NCBI GenBank assembly: GCA_937923125.1 | Contig: CALALK010000101.1 | Coordinates: 1 to 7,738 of the forward strand | Source: an uncultured Carnobacterium sp. | GTDB taxonomy: Bacteria; Bacillota; Bacilli; Lactobacillales; Aerococcaceae | Direction: 5' to 3' | DNA: 7,738 nucleotides | Shown: piece by piece, positions 5,641 through 7,738 of the stretch | How the letters are laid out: each line of letters begins with the position of its first letter | Position numbering within the stretch: the stretch's first letter is position 1 | The notes under the pieces: model-generated | Told to the model about the DNA's origin: nothing | Seen by the model: only the letters and a program-made list of their open reading frames with translations | The model's database searches: none | Position numbers and translations under genes: made by a program

Positions 5641-7738
5641 ATGAAGAGGTTTATTCATAAATTATCAACTACATTATTAATATTCACATTATTAACGAAT
5701 CAAGTAGCGCCAACTTTTGCCTATGCGCAGGAGATTAGTGAACCTACAACAGTAGAGACAAGTAATACAGAAACTAGTGAAACACCAGCAGTTGAAACGA
5801 CGCTGAGTACAGATAATACTACTTCTGAAGTAAACGAAGCCACAGCTGCAGGTGCTTTAGGGGTAAATGCACAAATCGGTCAAGTAAAAGTAACTGCTAC
5901 AAACTCAACAGGTAGTGATGCGCAATATACAACAAAGAATCGTCAAGGGGATGTTCAATTAGATGGTTCAAAAGTAGCTAATCCTATCATTGGAGGATAC
6001 ATCGAGTTTACTTATCCAACAGAGTATATCGAGAGTTTTACAGTTGCGACTGGTGGACCAGTGAAGAGCGTAGATAATTCGACACCAGGTCTATTAAAAG
6101 TATACTTGTCAGACATTACGCAAACAACTACAGCAAGTTTTCCTTTTACGTTTAAATTTAAAGACCGTGTAACGCCAGAAGGATATACGTTCTCTCCGAA
6201 AATCGTGTTAAAAGATAGTACTGGAAACACATTAAAGGAAGTAACGGATTCATTAATTTATAAAGTAAAAGTCGATAAACAGTCATTGTTTAAATATAAC
6301 GGGACAAATACTACACAAGCGTATACTATTGATAACCGTGAAATTTATGGTGGGAAGGCAACGGGGGAAGCAATTTCAAAAGCAGCAGATGTTACTTTCC
6401 AATTTAGTTTATCCACGAATACTTTAGGTGGTGGACAAACTCAAAACTGGGGAAATGGAAAAGCACAGACACGCGCTGCAAAAACAATTACGATTACGGA
6501 TACATTACCAACATATGAAAAAGCTGACGGGACTACAGGAACAGCTGTCTTTGATCCTACAAAAAATCCAGGATGGACATTAAATGCAGATGGTACTGTT
6601 AGCAAAACCATTACGGGTGGTGACACTCTAAATGACTCAAATAGTGAAGCGGAAATTGCTCTACGTGAGGAGAGACTGGTATTAAGTTTCCCTAATGCAA
6701 AAACGAAAACAAATATTGTTAATAACGCAAAAACAGAATTGACGTTTATTCAACAAGGAGAATCAGAACCTAAATTAACAGTTAGCGATGATATTCAATT
6801 TAAACTTATCGGGCAATTAATTGGTGATTCTGCTATCCGTAAGTCTAATAATGACAGACAATCTTTAAATGTAGATGCTGGTGCTCCAGATACATCAGTA
6901 GCGACATGGATTCTTGGGTTTACGAATACTTCTCCAAGTACAATTTCTGAATTAACATTAGTTGATGAAGATTTAGATGAGAGAATGTATTTCTACTCAG
7001 TCGGTTCTCCTGTTGCCAATGCACCATTTGATATGGATGTATATGGTGTAAAAGCAGATGGTACTGAAGTGAAATTAGGAAGTATTTCTAAAGGTACTAA
7101 ACAAATTGTGATTGTAGACGAAGATGCCTATAATAAAGTCACAAATCAAGCAAAACAAATTTATGCTGGAACTTTGAAGAAAGAGGATTATCAAAAAGTA
7201 TCTCGTACCTATGACAGTATAAAAATTAAACTTCAAGATGGTAAAGTTCTTCAAGCTGGAGATATTACATCTACTTATATTCAAACTAAATTATTAAATC
7301 CATTTGATGAAACTGAGCGTAAAGATCCTGCTAGATACAATAATAGTATGCATGCAGAAGGTTTAGTGGATGGCTATGGGGAAGACGGAAAATTCTCTAC
7401 AAACAAGAGTGAATCATACGAAGATGTAAAAGTGAAAGAAGAAGAAATTCGTATTTCTAAGATGACTCGTTCTAATCCTACAGGAGATTTAGGAGAAGTT
7501 GTTGAATATGGTGTTACTGCTGATTTTAATAACTTATCAGTCAATCGTCGTGTAAATGGAGCTCAAGTGATTGATGTCTTACCTGAGGGAATCACTTATG
7601 AAGGGTACTATATTGATAAAAAAGATCATAGAAACATGGTGAAGGGTGAACCAAGAGTCGTTGAAAATTACAATGGCAGCGGTCGTCAAGCGGTAATTTT
7701 TGAGCTAAAAGATCTTGATTTCTACAATGACAAAACGA
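5641..7738 (+). CDS. Large secreted surface protein, adhesin type with repeated beta-sandwich-like modules; 3' end outside the window
   Basis: The frame is open for 699 codons from the ATG to the window edge with no stop, so the gene continues to the right. Residues 1-30 are a Sec signal peptide: basic MKRFIHK, a hydrophobic stretch (LLIFTLL), then likely cleavage after AYA near residue 29. No YSIRK motif is seen. Residues 31-70 are a Thr/Ser/Glu-rich low-complexity stretch. A probable folded domain follows (about 78-210). Three later segments share a pattern of a strand, a loop and an acidic L/V-rich strand ending in T/V-D: about 246-290 (ITITDTLPTYE), 421-450 (WILGFTNTSP to LTLVDEDLDER) and 620-656 (VEYGVTADFNNLS to VIDVLPEGITYEG). 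This resembles DUF11/isopeptide-forming modules of Gram-positive wall proteins. No cysteine occurs in the visible part, as is usual there. An LPXTG anchor is expected beyond the window but not seen. The ligand is unknown. Confidence 0.88.
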   Translation, partial: MKRFIHKLSTTLLIFTLLTNQVAPTFAYAQEISEPTTVETSNTETSETPAVETTLSTDNTTSEVNEATAAGALGVNAQIGQVKVTATNSTGSDAQYTTKNRQGDVQLDGSKVANPIIGGYIEFTYPTEYIESFTVATGGPVKSVDNSTPGLLKVYLSDITQTTTASFPFTFKFKDRVTPEGYTFSPKIVLKDSTGNTLKEVTDSLIYKVKVDKQSLFKYNGTNTTQAYTIDNREIYGGKATGEAISKAADVTFQFSLSTNTLGGGQTQNWGNGKAQTRAAKTITITDTLPTYEKADGTTGTAVFDPTKNPGWTLNADGTVSKTITGGDTLNDSNSEAEIALREERLVLSFPNAKTKTNIVNNAKTELTFIQQGESEPKLTVSDDIQFKLIGQLIGDSAIRKSNNDRQSLNVDAGAPDTSVATWILGFTNTSPSTISELTLVDEDLDERMYFYSVGSPVANAPFDMDVYGVKADGTEVKLGSISKGTKQIVIVDEDAYNKVTNQAKQIYAGTLKKEDYQKVSRTYDSIKIKLQDGKVLQAGDITSTYIQTKLLNPFDETERKDPARYNNSMHAEGLVDGYGEDGKFSTNKSESYEDVKVKEEEIRISKMTRSNPTGDLGEVVEYGVTADFNNLSVNRRVNGAQVIDVLPEGITYEGYYIDKKDHRNMVKGEPRVVENYNGSGRQAVIFELKDLDFYNDKT

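Noticed and set aside
6012..7284. Three minus-strand open frames inside the surface-protein gene
   Set aside because: The plus-strand frame is continuous with a signal peptide and modular pattern; the antisense frames show no family features.

Overview
The window is AT-rich DNA with strong AGGAGG-type ribosome binding sites, short intergenic gaps and stem-loop/U-tract terminators, as expected of a low-GC Firmicute. A bifunctional AdhE, a SloR/ScaR/SirR-like DtxR regulator, a YtoI-NrnA gene pair and a large cysteine-free Gram-positive surface protein together suggest Lactobacillales. My best guess is something near Carnobacteriaceae/Granulicatella, but that is judgement from gene content, not a database match. 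All genes lie on the + strand.

Layout: (1) 1-1489 is the 3' part of adhE (end of the aldehyde dehydrogenase half plus the whole iron alcohol dehydrogenase half), closed by a strong terminator. (2) 1599-2003 is a short single-gene unit for a two-domain DtxR-family metal regulator, with its own extended -10 promoter and terminator. (3) 2133-5462 is the most interesting block: a ytoI-like regulator (winged helix, DRTGG, CBS pair, hotdog), an nrnA-type DHH/DHHA1 phosphoesterase 2 bases downstream, and 85 bases later a second full-length nrnA paralogue with its own probable promoter, followed by a terminator. The two NrnA proteins are both 320 aa, align without gaps and are roughly 54% identical by hand count. 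(4) 5641 to the window end is the 5' part (699 codons) of a secreted surface protein of adhesin type, behind a TATAAT promoter.

Working together: YtoI and NrnA probably form one transcription unit. Four TAGTA/TACTA half-sites, two of which form a perfect 16-bp palindrome, overlap the region where the ytoI promoter should lie, so the block may be controlled by a repressor, possibly YtoI itself. NrnA-family enzymes clear short RNA remnants (nanoRNA, pApA) and pAp. The copy next to ytoI departs from the family in two active-site motifs while the distal copy keeps them, which suggests the two have diverged in substrate or role. AdhE, the DtxR regulator and the surface protein look like independent neighbours.

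No stretch over 300 bases lacks a gene. The longest gap (5463-5640) holds a terminator and the surface-protein promoter. I see no RNA genes, CRISPR arrays, insertion sequences or riboswitches.
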